The position numbers and the translations under genes were made by a program. A DNA stretch of 64,000 nt from Acidobacteria bacterium Ga0077551 (lineage in GTDB: Bacteria > Pseudomonadota > Alphaproteobacteria > Caulobacterales > Hyphomonadaceae): contig LNFC01000014.1 in the NCBI GenBank assembly GCA_001464545.1, positions 186,001 to 250,000 on the forward strand, written 5' to 3'. Below the pieces are notes generated by a model. It did no database searches. It was not told where the DNA came from and was given only the letters and a program-made list of their open reading frames with translations. The first letter of the stretch is position 1; every line of letters begins with the position of its first letter. This document shows, piece after piece, positions 15,986 through 24,045 of the stretch.

Positions 15986-16687
15986 CTAGCCGCGCACGCG
16001 GTAACCGACTCCTCTGACGGTTTCGATCAGGGAGGTTCCGAAGGGTTCATCCACCTTCGATCTCAGACGGCGGATGTAGACATCCACGACATTCGTCAGC
16101 GGGTCTTCGTCAATACCCCAGACGTTGGTGAGGATACGCTGCCGGCTAAACACGCGGCCAGGCGAAGACATCAGGAGTTCCAGCAAGGCCAGTTCCTTGG
16201 TTGTCAGCCGTATTTCCTCACCCGACCTGTGCAGGCTGAACCGGGACCGGTCGAGTTCGAGATCACCCACCTTGAGCACCGCTCCCACAGGTTCTGCAAT
16301 CAACGGGCCCCGCCGGAACAGAGCCTCGATCCGTGCAAGGAGCTCCTCGAACCCGAACGGCTTGACCATGTAATCGTCTGCGCCCATCCGCAGCCCCGCA
16401 ACCCGGTCTTCGATCCGGCCCAGTGCGGTCAGCATCAGGATCGGAAGGTTTATGTGGGAGGCTCTGAGGGTCTGGCAGAGGTCAAGGCCGTTCATGCCAG
16501 GCAGCATGAGGTCGAGAAGGACAAGGCCCCGGACACCTGTCTGGCTCTGCTCCTCCCAGAGGTTCCGGCAGGCCTCCAGGCCGTCCGTACCCGTGGTCGC
16601 AAGACGGATCCGGTAGCCTTCCGCCTTGAGCCCGCGCTCGAGAAAATCTGCGACACGTGTGTCGTCTTCAACGATCAGGATGTTCAT
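15986..16687 (-). CDS. OmpR-family response regulator
   Basis: 233 residues: receiver domain with acidic pocket EDD at residues 7-9, phosphoacceptor Asp59 (in LLDLMLPGMNG) and conserved Lys in MVKPFGFEELL; then a winged-helix DNA-binding domain ending RLRSKVDEPFGTSLIETVRG and YRVRG. The start codon overlaps the stop of the kinase gene (ATGA), so the two are co-translated. The stimulus is unknown. Confidence 0.93.
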   Translation of the reverse strand: MNILIVEDDTRVADFLERGLKAEGYRIRLATTGTDGLEACRNLWEEQSQTGVRGLVLLDLMLPGMNGLDLCQTLRASHINLPILMLTALGRIEDRVAGLRMGADDYMVKPFGFEELLARIEALFRRGPLIAEPVGAVLKVGDLELDRSRFSLHRSGEEIRLTTKELALLELLMSSPGRVFSRQRILTNVWGIDEDPLTNVVDVYIRRLRSKVDEPFGTSLIETVRGVGYRVRG

Positions 16688-18279
16688 CAGGCAGCCTCAA
16701 GTTCCAGCATAGGGAGGGACAGGCGGACGGTTGTACCCTTGCCTACAGTGCTTTCGAGGGAAAGTTCTCCGCCATGGCGTTCGGCAAAGGCCTTTGCGAT
16801 CGACAGTCCGAGGCCTGAGCCGTCAGCGCGGTGCATCCGCGCCGAGCTCGCGCGAAAGCCGCGCTCGAATATCCGTGGCAGGTCCTCCCCCGGGATACCG
16901 ATGCCGTAGTCGCGCACTTCCAGCTGCCAGAGGCCTTGCTCCGTGCGGGCCGAGATATCGACCGTCCCGCCCGGGTGCGAGTAGCGGATCGCATTGTCGA
17001 GCAGCACGCTCATGATCTGGCCGATGCGGAGTGCATCGCCCTTCACGAAGGCATCTGCTGCTTCCACGTCGGGGACGAGGCGAACCTGGCGCAGGCTTGC
17101 CAGCGTGGCGACCTGGCTGATCACCCGCCGGAGTTCGAGCTCCGGTTCCACGACATCATTCTTGAGGACCAGCATTTCGGCGTCATCGAGCGCGATGGTC
17201 AGAAGGTCCTCGATCTGCTTGCCGAGCTGTTCGGCACTCGTCGCGATCCTTGCCAGGCTCTCCCGGTAGGAGGCATCCGTCATTTCTCGGCCCCGGAGTG
17301 CCACTTCGGCCTCTCCCCGGATGACCGTTGTCGGCGTGCGCAGCTCATGACCGATATCGGCAAGTAACTGGCGCCGGCGCGCCTCGGAGCGCTGCAGGTC
17401 GGCCACAGCGGCCTGCAGGTCCACCGTCCGTTCACTGACCATGACTTCCAGACCCGACCTGAGCTCGCGTTCGCGCTGGCTGGTCAGGTCGAGTTGGCTT
17501 GCCATCCTGTTCATTCGCTGCGCAAGGGTCCCGAACTCGTCCTGGCTGAGCGCCGGGATACGGTAGGCAAGGTCTCCTGTCTCATAGGCCTGCGTCCCTG
17601 CCGTCAGTTCCCGCAAGGGGCGTCTCAGCGCGTAGGAAAAGTAGATCGACAGCACGATCGCCAGGATCACGATCGAACTTGCGGCGATATTCGACACAGC
17701 CCGCGCCTGAGCAAGCGTCTCGTCCGCAGACGCGCGGTCGCGCCGCAGCGCTTCGGTCTCTGCCGCGATCGCCTGGTTCAGGAGCGCGCGCACATCATGC
17801 TGGCCGTAGCGATCAAAAACCTCGTCAACGGCCGACAGGGGAACCGGTTCGCCCTCGTCCACCGCGCGGTCGTTGATCATTTCGACGCGGTTCATCATCG
17901 AGGCGACAGAGTTCTCGAGCAGGTCAATGGTGCGGGCGCGCTCGGCGTGTTCTCTCAGAAGCGCGGGATCGGCGCCGTCCATGAGGGCAGCCTCCGCTGC
18001 GAAGCCGCGCAGGGTCTCGATATCGGCGCGCATGCTCTGGGCAAGCGCCGGACCGGTCCCCGGATCAGTCGAGGCGTCGGCAATGCTCTGGAGGACCCAT
18101 ATCCTGAGGCGCGCCTTTTCCGCCGAAAGGTCGAGGTAGGTGCTGAGAAGGTCGGCCGCCACCCGCCCCCGCACGACCCGGTGCTCGGCCAGCCGGGACA
18201 CCCACCCGTTGAGCGCGCCGAGGGCAACCGCCAGCAGCGCGAAAGCGGCGAAGGCGAGAACGAGGCGCCTGGAAAACAT
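16687..18279 (-). CDS. Membrane histidine kinase (HAMP, HisKA, HATPase)
   Basis: 530 residues from the ATG at 18279, which starts just before the first membrane helix (RRLVLAFAAFALLAVALGAL). Order: TM1, a mostly helical periplasmic sensor of ~180 residues, TM2 (SNIAASSIVILAIVLSIYFS), HAMP (residues ~225-275), a short coiled coil, HisKA with phospho-His in DIGHELRTPTTVI, and HATPase with GSGLGLSIAKAFAERHGG. Cognate regulator immediately downstream. The helical sensor does not name a ligand. Confidence 0.92.
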   Translation of the reverse strand: MFSRRLVLAFAAFALLAVALGALNGWVSRLAEHRVVRGRVAADLLSTYLDLSAEKARLRIWVLQSIADASTDPGTGPALAQSMRADIETLRGFAAEAALMDGADPALLREHAERARTIDLLENSVASMMNRVEMINDRAVDEGEPVPLSAVDEVFDRYGQHDVRALLNQAIAAETEALRRDRASADETLAQARAVSNIAASSIVILAIVLSIYFSYALRRPLRELTAGTQAYETGDLAYRIPALSQDEFGTLAQRMNRMASQLDLTSQRERELRSGLEVMVSERTVDLQAAVADLQRSEARRRQLLADIGHELRTPTTVIRGEAEVALRGREMTDASYRESLARIATSAEQLGKQIEDLLTIALDDAEMLVLKNDVVEPELELRRVISQVATLASLRQVRLVPDVEAADAFVKGDALRIGQIMSVLLDNAIRYSHPGGTVDISARTEQGLWQLEVRDYGIGIPGEDLPRIFERGFRASSARMHRADGSGLGLSIAKAFAERHGGELSLESTVGKGTTVRLSLPMLELEAA

Positions 18280-18708
18280 ATCGGGGTCCGGATTCTGGTT
18301 GGGGGCACGATCGCATCGCTCGTAATCCGGCGGGCCGCCGACGCAAGCGGCTCCACCATAAAGGCAGATTAAGTTCAGATGAACTTGCCGCTCGCCCGCT
18401 GCGGGGTTTTCAGCGCCAGAACTAACGTCCTGCAAGCCGGGTAAAGGGTCAAAAAGCCCCTCCGCGGCCGCTGACGCGCCGATCGAAGTCAGACATTGGG
18501 TGGGGACGGTTGTCTGGGCTTCTTACGGCAGGAAGGTCTGTGACCTCCTGCCGCCGGATTTCCGGAAATGCCGGGACGGGCACTCGGTGCGTCAGCGGGT
18601 ACAGGCGAGCTATGTGGGAAACTTAACCAAGAACCGCCTGACAGTGTGACAACGTCCGTCCGAAAGACTTTATTCTCGCCCTGCGCAATCTTTTTTGAGA
18701 AGGCCGGA
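18280..18708. other. 429-bp intergenic region with a long hairpin
   Basis: No gene seen. A stable hairpin at 18526-18553: CGGCAGG, single A bulge, AGGTC, loop TGT, GACCT, CCTGCCG. No T-run follows on either strand, so it is not an obvious terminator. It lies downstream of the subtilase gene and upstream of the histidine kinase gene, both on the minus strand. Confidence 0.4.
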
Positions 18709-20331
18709 TCAGTCTGGCTTCAGCTCATCCGGAACCGGGACGAGGCCATATCCGAAGACATCATCGCGGCCCGGCGCGCCGAGATCGCGGGCGAGCGCCC
18801 GGAGGCCTTCCCTGTGGTTGTTCGCCGGCGTGCCATTCATCAGCCAGGCCGCGAGCGCAACTACGCGCGGGACCGCGAACGAGGTGCCCGACAGGACATC
18901 CGAATCCGGCGAGATGCGAATACCGACACCCTGCGCGGACAGTTCCACTTCTTCGCCTCGCGCTGCGTACATGTAAGGCGCGCCATTGCTGGACACAGCC
19001 GTAACGCCAACCACCGAACCATAGGCCGCAGGATAGCCGGGCCGGGACGCAGGGCCGGTGTTGCCCACGGCCGCAAACATCAGGATGCCTTCATCATGCA
19101 GGCCGTCCACGACGGCCGCGAGCACCTGGTTGGGCGGCCCCGCGAGGCTGATATTGATGATGTCCGCCCCTTCAGCGGCGGCCCAGTCCAGCGCATCCAC
19201 AAGGTTGTAAGCGGAGGCCTGCGCGCCCGAATCCTTGAAGTGTTCGGCGACATCGGCAGCCAGCAGCCGCTTGGGGTGCCCTTCCCCCATCTGCTTCAGA
19301 TCGTCGAGCAGGACCGACATCACCTGTGCGCCATGGGGAAGGCCCGACCGCCGCTTCACGAACGATTTCAGCTCGACGCCATCGGGCAAACTGCCGGCCG
19401 AAAATCCGTCGATCACGGCAATGCTCACATCTGAGCGTCGATCATCGAGCTTGTCCGGGAGCATCGGCTTTCCAGCGCTTCCAGCAGCTTCCGCACTCGC
19501 CTTGTAGACGTGGCTCAGATCAATCGCTGCAGAGGGGTAAAGCTCGCGCACCTGCGATACCGCGTCTACCGCCTTCACGTCGGCAGCGAAACCAACCCGT
19601 ATCAGTTGCGCGCCGTCCCGGCGCAGCTGCCGCTTCTCGATGACGGTGAAGCCAGCCTCACTCAGCCGTTCCAGTTCATCAGGTTCCGGCAGAAGGATCA
19701 GAACTTCACGGTCCCGGTAGACGTGTCCGCTGTCGTCAGAAATCAGGTTTGCAGATTTCTCGCTGTCGTCTCCGCCGTCATCGTCGTCGTTGTCGTCGTC
19801 TTCATCTTTCCGGTCTTCGTCCGCATCATCGTCCGAACCCGAATTGTCATCATCCGAATTGTCGTCTTCGTCGAAGTCTTCCATGTCGGATGAATCGGAT
19901 TCATCTTCGAGAGCATCGCCGCTGCCAGAACCGGAACTGTCAGATCTTTCGTCGCGCTGCTCATCACCGCTTTCGTCATCCCGGCGATCGTCACCAGACG
20001 CGTCGTCAGGATCGGCTTCGGTCGAACCGTCTGAGGTGCGCAGATCACTGTCAGATCTGCCGGCCGAGCCGGAGCCGCTCTCCCCGGCATCGTTGTCCCT
20101 GACGGCGCGCTCGCTCGCCTTGCGCGTGTCGCGTTCAATGTCCCTCGAAACCTTGTCAGCGTCCCGGCTGCGGTCGCGCTCAGCCCGCCCTTCCCGCTCG
20201 GCACGGTCTGCCCGGTCGGCGCGCTCACCGCGGTCTGCACGCTCGGCCCCATCGCTGCCATGCGCCGATGCGCTGCCGGCGAATGCCAGACATAGGGTGA
20301 GCGCTGTGAGGGAAACAGATAGACGCAACAT
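18709..20331 (-). CDS. Secreted S8 subtilase with long acidic/charged N-terminal domain
   Basis: 540 residues. Signal peptide MLRLSVSLTALTLCLAFAGS cut near ASAHG. Residues ~25-80 are a charged RADRAER-type run; ~80-185 are Asp/Ser/Gly-rich. A propeptide-like domain follows (VLILLPEPDELERLSEAGF to IDLSHVYKAS), then the S8 domain with catalytic Asp in IAVIDGF (~306), His in GLPHGAQV (~332), oxyanion Asn in AVGNTGP (~423) and Ser484 in LSGTSFAVP. All catalytic residues are present, so it should be active in the periplasm or outside. Divergent from the ECF sigma/anti-sigma pair, which probably controls it. Confidence 0.85.
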   Translation of the reverse strand: MLRLSVSLTALTLCLAFAGSASAHGSDGAERADRGERADRADRAEREGRAERDRSRDADKVSRDIERDTRKASERAVRDNDAGESGSGSAGRSDSDLRTSDGSTEADPDDASGDDRRDDESGDEQRDERSDSSGSGSGDALEDESDSSDMEDFDEDDNSDDDNSGSDDDADEDRKDEDDDNDDDDGGDDSEKSANLISDDSGHVYRDREVLILLPEPDELERLSEAGFTVIEKRQLRRDGAQLIRVGFAADVKAVDAVSQVRELYPSAAIDLSHVYKASAEAAGSAGKPMLPDKLDDRRSDVSIAVIDGFSAGSLPDGVELKSFVKRRSGLPHGAQVMSVLLDDLKQMGEGHPKRLLAADVAEHFKDSGAQASAYNLVDALDWAAAEGADIINISLAGPPNQVLAAVVDGLHDEGILMFAAVGNTGPASRPGYPAAYGSVVGVTAVSSNGAPYMYAARGEEVELSAQGVGIRISPDSDVLSGTSFAVPRVVALAAWLMNGTPANNHREGLRALARDLGAPGRDDVFGYGLVPVPDELKPD

Positions 20332-20431
20332 GTTGTTATATATAGCATTCCAACACGCCGGACCGTAGCGGAATATTTGTTGCGAGTGCGAGAATAAGCT
20401 TGGGGTTTCGCACGTTGTTGTCGTTGTGTTG

Positions 20432-20959
20432 ATGGACGGGCGCTCTTCAAGCTTCAGGTCGGAACTGATCCTGCTCCTGCCGCGCCTACGGCGGTTTGGC
20501 CATGCGTTGACGGGCTCGGCGGATGCTGCGGACGACCTTGTCCAGGATGCACTTGAACGCGCCATGCGCAGGCAGGCGCAATATGAGCCGGGCACCCGGC
20601 TTGATAGCTGGATGTACAGGATGATGCAGACGATCTGGATCGATGAACGCCGCAAGCAGACCGTCCGGCGCCAGCATGCGCCGGGGCTGACGGATGTCGT
20701 GCAGACCAGGGGCGAAGACGGGCGGATCAGTTTTCCCGCCCGGGTAGAACTTGAGGACGTCCGAAAGGCCATGCAATTGCTGCCTGACGACTGCCGCGCC
20801 GTGCTGGCCTTGATCAGCATCGATGGCCTGTCCTATGCCGAGGCGGCCGAAGCGCTCGCGATACCGGCGGGCACGGTGATGAGCCGCCTTGCGCGGGCAC
20901 GGCGTCTGCTCGTCGCCATCCTCGACTCCAGCAAGAAGGATGTTTCCGGTCATGACTGA
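20432..20959 (+). CDS. ECF-type RNA polymerase sigma factor
   Basis: 175 residues from the ATG at 20432 (GTG at 20426 and TTG at 20429 are alternatives). Sigma region 2 is visible (GSADAADDLVQDALERAM, then LDSWMYRMMQTIWIDERR) and region 4 (LPDDCRAVLALISIDGLSYAEAAEALAIPAGTVMSRLARAR). No extra C-terminal domain. Overlaps the anti-sigma gene by 8 bp. Divergent from the subtilase gene; the 100-bp shared region would hold both promoters, but I could not identify a convincing -35/-10 pair. Confidence 0.9.
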   Translation: MDGRSSSFRSELILLLPRLRRFGHALTGSADAADDLVQDALERAMRRQAQYEPGTRLDSWMYRMMQTIWIDERRKQTVRRQHAPGLTDVVQTRGEDGRISFPARVELEDVRKAMQLLPDDCRAVLALISIDGLSYAEAAEALAIPAGTVMSRLARARRLLVAILDSSKKDVSGHD

Positions 20960-21671
20960 AGACCAATTCGAGATGTTGTCAGCCTATGCGGACGGTGAAC
21001 TCGGCGAGACCGGGCGCCGTCAGATCGAGCGCCTGCTGGAGACCGATCCGGCGGCAAGGGAAGCCTTGTCGGCCATCCAGGGATCGCACAGCCGGCTGCG
21101 GCAAGCTTATCTTCCCACCTATCACGCAGACCCGCCGGAACGGTTGATGCGGGTGCTGACTGTTCCCCGCGAACGCGGCCGTCCGGTATTCAGCCTGCGC
21201 TGGCTGTTTGCAGGTTCGGCTGGAGGGGCCGCGTTGGCCGGCATCCTCGCGGGCTGGTTCGGCGCCGTGACCCTTCAGACGGCCAACGTGGAGGCGCCCG
21301 TGATGGTGGCGTCTGCCTCAGGCCTTGAGGCGGGCGAGGCGCTTGCCGCTTTCCTGGCCGGCGTTCCGTCCGGAACGGTCAGCGACGTGGCCGGCCAGCC
21401 CAGCGCCGTGCTGCTCAGCTTTCAAAGTGATGACGGGCGCGCGTGCCGGCAGTTCCAGACCGGCGCCATCATGGCGGTCGGCTGCAAGCAGGAAGAGGAC
21501 ACCTGGACAATCGAAGCAACCGCGCAGGCCAGCCCGCTTGCCGCCGGCGGATATGCGACGGCGAGCGGCGAGGTGCCTGCCGGAATCGAAGCCGCGGTCT
21601 CGGCGCTTGGCGTGAGAGAAGTTTATGATGCCAGCCGCGAACGCGAAGCCATGGCAAAAGGCTGGAACTGA
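20952..21671 (+). CDS. Membrane anti-sigma factor
   Basis: 239 residues from the ATG at 20952. N-terminal cytoplasmic part MLSAYADGELGETGRRQIERLLETDP is typical of anti-sigma factors of ECF sigmas; the zinc-binding HxxxCxxC is absent. One membrane helix (LFAGSAGGAALAGILAGWFGAV, residues ~80-101) is followed by a ~135-residue periplasmic sensor domain with two cysteines (in RACRQF and AVGCKQ) that could form a disulfide. Its overlap with the sigma gene implies a stoichiometric pair. The nearby secreted subtilase is a possible target or releasing protease (inference). Confidence 0.8.
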   Translation: MTEDQFEMLSAYADGELGETGRRQIERLLETDPAAREALSAIQGSHSRLRQAYLPTYHADPPERLMRVLTVPRERGRPVFSLRWLFAGSAGGAALAGILAGWFGAVTLQTANVEAPVMVASASGLEAGEALAAFLAGVPSGTVSDVAGQPSAVLLSFQSDDGRACRQFQTGAIMAVGCKQEEDTWTIEATAQASPLAAGGYATASGEVPAGIEAAVSALGVREVYDASREREAMAKGWN

Positions 21672-21690
21672 TACCGCGCGCTGCAGGAAC

Positions 21691-21726
21691 AAAAAAAGGC
21701 CGGGCAGATGCCCGGCCTTTTTGTTT
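21691..21726. terminator. Bidirectional terminator
   Basis: AAAAAGGCCGGGCA (21693-21706), 2-nt centre, and its complement ending in TTTTT. A on one side and T on the other let it serve both the anti-sigma gene and the convergent outer-membrane gene. Confidence 0.88.
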
Positions 21727-21746
21727 GTACCCGGAGGATTGCGCCC

Positions 21747-22595
21747 TTAGCGGCGTTCGAACGGCCGGCGGAAGTTGGTGCGCCAGGTGATGCCGATGCC
21801 TGCCGCGAGATCCGCGCTCGCATCGCTGAGGCCCTTTTCCGCGAACAGGGACAGGCGAACCGTGTCGGTCAGCCTGAAGCTGGTATAGGCGGTGGCCGAT
21901 GACAGGTCATCTCCGCCCGCAACCACGGCTTCTGCCCAGCTGACATCTGCACCGACCAGGATGCCGTCCGAGAGGCGGGCATAGCCGCCGACGAGCGCGA
22001 GCGCCCCGTCTTCACGCGTTGCCCCGCCGCGCTGCTTGTAGCCACCCTGAACATAAACGCCGCCGGCATCGGTGTCGGTGCCCAGCTCCGCCAGGAAGGC
22101 GAAGTCGGTCTCGCCGGTGCCGAGGTCCTTTTCTTCGTCGCCCGTCGGCAAGGTCGCCTTGGCTGTGGTGTCGAGATAGGCGTTGTCAGTCAGGTTGAAG
22201 GTATAGGTGCCCGACAGGGTCACATCCGCGAGACCAACCTCATCGATACCGGCAAAGGTGGTCGGATCCCCATCACCATCATCGTCATCATCATCGCCGC
22301 CGCCGGGGCCGCTGTTGTCGCGCTCGCCGCCATTGTCATCACCCGGAACAACGCCCCCGGGGCCATCGATCGCCGCCAGCGGCACCTTCGCCCGGAACGT
22401 CCAGTTGCCGGTCTTCAGGCGGACCGTAAACGGCACTTCGTAAATCGTGGTGTCCTCGGTCGCCCCGAATTCACCGGAGGCATATTCGAAACCAGTACCG
22501 AACTGAACGCTGGTTTCGGCCATTGCCGAAGGCGCCACGAGAACGCTCGCGAGCGCGGCCAATATGGCCGGGCGAGAGCTAAACAGGTATTTCAT
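21747..22595 (-). CDS. Outer-membrane beta-barrel protein with Asp-rich insert
   Basis: 282 residues. Signal peptide MKYLFSSRPAILAALASVLV, cut near AMAE. The mature chain shows amphipathic strands throughout (TSVQFGTGFEYASGEFG, YEVPFTVRLKTGNWTFRAKV and others), as in transporter-like outer-membrane proteins. Between early strands there is a ~35-residue insert rich in Gly, Pro and Asp, ending in six Asp residues in a row. The acidic insert matches the composition of the neighbouring subtilase and repeat protein. Substrate unknown. Confidence 0.7.
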   Translation of the reverse strand: MKYLFSSRPAILAALASVLVAPSAMAETSVQFGTGFEYASGEFGATEDTTIYEVPFTVRLKTGNWTFRAKVPLAAIDGPGGVVPGDDNGGERDNSGPGGGDDDDDDGDGDPTTFAGIDEVGLADVTLSGTYTFNLTDNAYLDTTAKATLPTGDEEKDLGTGETDFAFLAELGTDTDAGGVYVQGGYKQRGGATREDGALALVGGYARLSDGILVGADVSWAEAVVAGGDDLSSATAYTSFRLTDTVRLSLFAEKGLSDASADLAAGIGITWRTNFRRPFERR

Positions 22596-22707
22596 AGGCA
22601 GATTTCCCCTCTTTTCCTTGTCGTGATGAACTAGAATGCGCGAACAGGCGCAGGAACCGGATTCATCTATCCGGTAACCTGCACCCCCCCCGCTTTCTCA
22701 TTTCGGG

Positions 22708-23367
22708 TCAGTCGTCCCGGCCCCGATCGCGGTCACGGTCACGGTCCCTGTCGCGGTCCCGATCACGGTCGCGATCCCGGTCCCTGGAGCGCTCGCGCTC
22801 GCGGCTTTCGCCGTCGTCATCGCGAGACCGGCTTTCAGAGCGAGACTCGGAGCGATCGTCAGACTCGGAGTCGTCGTCCGAGCCGCCGCGACCACCGCGA
22901 TCATCATCCGAATCGTCGTCATCATCGCCGCCCCGGCCGCCACGATTATCGTCATCGCCGTCGTCGCTATTGTCGTCGATGGTGCCATCGCCGCGGCGCT
23001 TCAGGCCGTCGGGGCCGATGTCATCGTCGGAGCTGTCATCAGAGTTGTCGTCGATTGAGCCGTCGCCGCGGCGTTTCAGGCCGTCCGCGCCGATGTCATC
23101 GTCGGAGCTGTCATCGGAATTGTCGTCGATCGAGCCGTCACCGCGCCGCTTCAGGCCGTCGGGACCGATGTCATCGTCGGAGCTGCCATCGGAGTTGTCG
23201 TCGATCGAGCCGTCGCCGCGGCGTTTCAGGCCGTCCAGGCCGATATCGTCATTGCTGACGACCGCGCCAGCACCTTTTACCGGGTCAGTCTCAGCAACGG
23301 CCGGCAGGGTGATGAGAAGCAGCACTGAGGCTGCAGACATCAGGCCTTGGATCCATGTTCGTTTCAT
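22708..23367 (-). CDS. Secreted Asp/Arg-rich protein with four 25-residue tandem repeats
   Basis: 219 residues, AAGGAGG before the ATG. Signal peptide (MKRTWIQGLMSAASVLLLIT) cut near AVAE. Residues 40-139 are four near-identical 25-mers of pattern DDIGxDGLKRRGDGSIDDNSDD plus a short Ser/Asp end. Then an Asp/Gly/Arg/Ser low-complexity stretch and a C-terminal run of about ten Arg-Asp dipeptides. The DxDxD-like spacing could bind calcium, as in dockerin or thrombospondin-3 loops, but the match is loose. No known family. Next to the acidic outer-membrane protein and the ECF/subtilase locus. Confidence 0.75.
   Translation of the reverse strand: MKRTWIQGLMSAASVLLLITLPAVAETDPVKGAGAVVSNDDIGLDGLKRRGDGSIDDNSDGSSDDDIGPDGLKRRGDGSIDDNSDDSSDDDIGADGLKRRGDGSIDDNSDDSSDDDIGPDGLKRRGDGTIDDNSDDGDDDNRGGRGGDDDDDSDDDRGGRGGSDDDSESDDRSESRSESRSRDDDGESRERERSRDRDRDRDRDRDRDRDRDRDRGRDD
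22951..23250 (-). repeat. Four 75-bp tandem coding repeats
   Basis: The 75-bp unit encodes 25 residues. Units differ by scattered substitutions (for example Pro, Ala or Leu at position 5), most of them silent or conservative, so the array was duplicated and then kept under protein-level selection. Confidence 0.9.
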
Positions 23368-23595
23368 TCGGTCCTCCTTGGGGATTCGAACACGACAACG
23401 GCCAACCCGGCCCGAGTATTCTCAAGGAGTGCTGCCGAGCCTGATTAAATTCCGGCGAGGTTTGTGCCGCCTGGAGACCCGACAGACGGGCGCGCATGGA
23501 GATATCACCCGGCGCGTAGTTCCCAGCCGGCAGAAAAACCGGCAGCTCATGCTGGAAAGCCACAAGACGACGCGTCGGAGGCGCGGGCCGCGAAA

Positions 23596-23805
23596 TCAGG
23601 GAGATGGAGTCCGCTCTGGCGTATTGCTCCTGTTTCCGAGCGCCCGATAAAGGGCGACGGTGTTGCGTCCCCGGTCCAGCCGCGCGGCGATCAGCTGCCG
23701 GACGGCCTCCATCATCGCCATGATCAGGTCCTTTCCCTGCTTTTTCGGCAGCTTTGCGAACTCAACGATCAGGATGGCGTTCTTGGAAACCAGCCGAATT
23801 GCTGT
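23596..23805 (-). pseudogene. Fossil of an RND efflux pump fused to the C-terminus of its outer-membrane channel
   Basis: An open frame of 69 codons without a start. Its first part reads LVSKNAILIVEFAK, then GKDLI...EAVR, the transmembrane hallmark of AcrB-type RND pumps (E. coli AcrB GLSAKNAILIVEFAK). After EAVR it switches to QLIAARLDRGRNTVALYRALG, the C-terminal pattern of OprM/NodT outer-membrane factors (OprM QLITDRLNQLTSEVNLYKALG). So an internal deletion joined acrB to the oprM-like gene near 23695. Non-functional by length. Its upstream end abuts the TetR-like fragment on the other strand. Confidence 0.75.
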
Positions 23806-23930
23806 TCACGATCGTCGGCGGCCTGCATGCCGGAGCCGTGCGCCATCCCGAGCAGGAACGGGGCGCCATGATGGACACAATCGTTCCCATCCTGCGCAAG
23901 ATCATCGAGCCGTCAAAAGTCTCGACGTGA
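23796..23930 (+). pseudogene. C-terminal fragment of a regulator-like protein (probably the efflux tetR)
   Basis: 44 codons ending in TGA, read from GAA at 23796: ELLFTIVGGLHAGAVRHPE, then MMDTIVPILRKIIEPSK. No start codon or N-terminal domain. The helical C-terminus resembles TetR/AcrR regulators, and a tetR divergent from acrAB-oprM is the usual arrangement. The join with the RND fossil at 23796-23805 fits a single deletion that removed the tetR N-terminus, the adaptor gene and the start of acrB. TetR identity is inferred. Confidence 0.45.
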
Positions 23931-24045
23931 GGGCAAGCCAGGCGCCGCGCCCTGATGCGGCTTTGGAAACTTCCCACTCCCCCTTATCAACCCGCGCAGC
24001 GCAAGGTAGGGAGCAAGCCCACGCCGCAGTAAATCGAACGTCGTC

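Noticed and set aside
18568..19434. 288-codon plus-strand frame opposite the subtilase
   Set aside because: Antisense to the subtilase catalytic domain, which has all active-site residues.
22951..23250. 75-bp tandem repeats as a CRISPR-like array
   Set aside because: The repeats are contiguous, without spacers, and lie in frame inside a coding sequence.
22951..23250. RGD tripeptide in each repeat as an integrin-type adhesion motif
   Set aside because: KRRGDGS arises from the basic-acid repeat pattern. No reason to assume host binding in this organism.
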